Origin: Suillus spraguei
Taxonomy: Eukaryota > Basidiomycota > Agaricomycetes > Boletales > Suillaceae
Length of the DNA stretch: 35,552 nt
Assembly (NCBI GenBank): GCA_016800925.1
Contig: JABCPU010000605.1
Location: 1 to 35,552 of the forward strand
Reading direction: 5' to 3'
Positions within the stretch are counted from its first letter, which is position 1. Every line of letters starts with the position of its first letter. Below the pieces are notes generated by a model, which was given only the letters and a program-made list of their open reading frames with translations, had not been told where the DNA came from and ran no database searches. Positions 34,316-35,552 of this stretch are shown here, piece by piece. A program made the position numbers and the translations under genes.

Positions 34316-35552
34316 GATATTCAACTTGCAATTTCCATTCCTGGCTACACAGATCTCATCGACTGAAAGCTCACGTAGAGCCTGCATTGCAGTACTCTTC
34401 TTCTTGATGCAGTTATTCCACCTCCGGATCAACCAGTTGCCATATAAACTAAGGTTCTTCTCATCGAGGTGCTGGACTTGGAGTGGTTGAGGACAAAAAA
34501 GTCACTGATTAAACTGAAAAAGTGGTCAGTAAAGTAGCAAACATGTAAATTATAGTCAGAGGTGAATGAATAATACGACCATGGCAAGTATGGTCATAAG
34601 CGGCTATAGCTCGTATGCAATCATTTTCGAAACAGAGACACTCACCCCAGAAACGCGTAGCGGAGCAATGAGATGTTTCAGTGCACTCCATAAACGCTCG
34701 CAACCTTCTCCATCCGAAAGGCCAAAGCCTTCACATTTGCGAGGATGGTATATAATTTGACATGCCCATTGGTGGCCGTAGGCGTGAAAGACTGATATCG
34801 CGAAAGTTATACGGCGAAGAACCGCATCATCGAGGAGTCGGTACTTGAGACAACTTCGATGAAGCTGACAGCCAATGTCATACAACAGGCCAACGGTCAT
34901 ATCGGTAGGGAGATTATCGAAAAGTTTCTGGATGAGGGCGAGAGCATAGTGTTGCTTTTCTCCCGCCGACGTCATGTTGGCGAGCCATAATACACGATCG
35001 TGCCGACATAGCATGGCCATCACGCCTGTATCTGCAAAAAATTGGGTACTAGCCTTTTCACGTTTCTCATCAGCGGCAAGAAAAGAATCACCGCAGCCAT
35101 CTAGCACAGACGTCGGGACTCGCATGCCATCCTCGTAGTCATCCCCCTCCTCTTCTGTGGCTGCAGGTCGCTTTCTCTTGCGACCCCGATCAAGGGGTCT
35201 GCCGCGACAACTCCGCACATGAACCATCGATGTCACCTCATCGTCCGAAAGGAAAACCGATCTGACTGGGTTTGGGGGATCTGGCCCTCCACCGCGTTGG
35301 TCCGATGAACGTTTTTGAGTGAAGCATGCGTCAATACAAGTATGGACGTCAGGTCTATCATATACTTTAGAATTGTTTTAGTTGCTAATATTGAAACAAC
35401 TTACTTGAGATTAAGAGTTCTACTTTTTCGCCAATCATCCAAGCCAAAACAAATCGGACAACGAGACCTTAGATAGTCACTTGGACGTGTTAGTCCCTCA
35501 GTTGACGGCGGTGGAAGTGGGCGATGAGTTCCAATGACATTGGACAGGTGAA
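34316..35552 (-). pseudogene. KDZ-type transposase, catalytic part (continues off right edge)
   Basis: Exon A (35552-35405) carries RPSDYLRSRCPICFGLDDW, part of the Cys-rich N-terminal module. An intron of 50 bp follows (35404-35355). Exon B (35354-34646) begins with DVHTCIDACFTQKR and contains the transposase core: STQFFADTGVMAMLCRHD, MTVGLLYDIGCQLHRS, HAYGHQWACQIIYHPRKCEG and GEGCERLWSALKHLI, so the conserved Asp, Asp and Glu positions look intact. The next intron is probably 34645-34514. Exon C (34513-34321) has VQHLDEKNLSLYGNWLIRRW but a TGA four codons in, consistent with a C-to-T change, and then meets the solo LTR. It mobilises DNA by cut-and-paste in the nucleus when active; this copy is not. 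Confidence 0.85.

Overview
This window looks like a transposon-dense stretch of a filamentous basidiomycete genome, most likely an Agaricomycete. The evidence is short introns of about 50-70 bp with GT..AG ends, Plavaka-type and KDZ-type transposases, Ty3/gypsy elements of the kind common in mushroom-forming fungi, and a secreted GH18 chitinase-like gene. Nothing prokaryotic was seen. The genus cannot be fixed from the sequence alone.

Left part (1-23,286): a nest of mobile elements. A Ty3/gypsy element (family 1, minus strand) enters from the left edge with protease, gag and its 5' LTR, and that LTR is itself split by a ~1.46 kb insert. The element landed in a minus-strand coiled-coil gene (4071-5326), which is divergent from a Plavaka transposase starting near 5458. 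The Plavaka gene is cut by three insertions: a 1.35 kb inverted-repeat element (7155-8506), a hAT-like non-autonomous element (9030-10518) and an ~885 bp LTR (10554-22633). That last LTR was later split by an 11.2 kb Ty3/gypsy element (family 2, 11151-22343). Family 2 carries gag, protease, RT, RNase H, integrase and an antisense zinc-cluster-like gene, and two family-1 solo LTRs interrupt it (12003-12476 and 16337-16810). Direct repeats and reading-frame continuity across each insert support this order.

Middle (23,283-26,003): a minus-strand copia-type gag fragment is split by a second hAT-like element (23490-25758), which itself contains a family-2 solo LTR (23563-24491).

26,475-29,195: the one convincing host-type gene, a GH18 chitinase-like secreted protein with five exons. 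It has altered acidic residues in its active-site motif, nine 8-residue repeats inserted in the catalytic domain, and a very long Pro/Asn/Asp-rich tail that is put out of frame by an apparent 1-nt deletion.

Right part (29,196-35,552): an intergenic stretch with a 26-bp inverted repeat, an 83-bp minisatellite, a decayed UPF1-like SF1 helicase fragment, a ~31-bp-period satellite split by a family-1 solo LTR, and a KDZ transposase pseudogene on the minus strand, also split by a family-1 solo LTR. The KDZ gene runs off the right edge.

All calls come from reading the sequence. Family names rest on recognisable motifs, with no database search.
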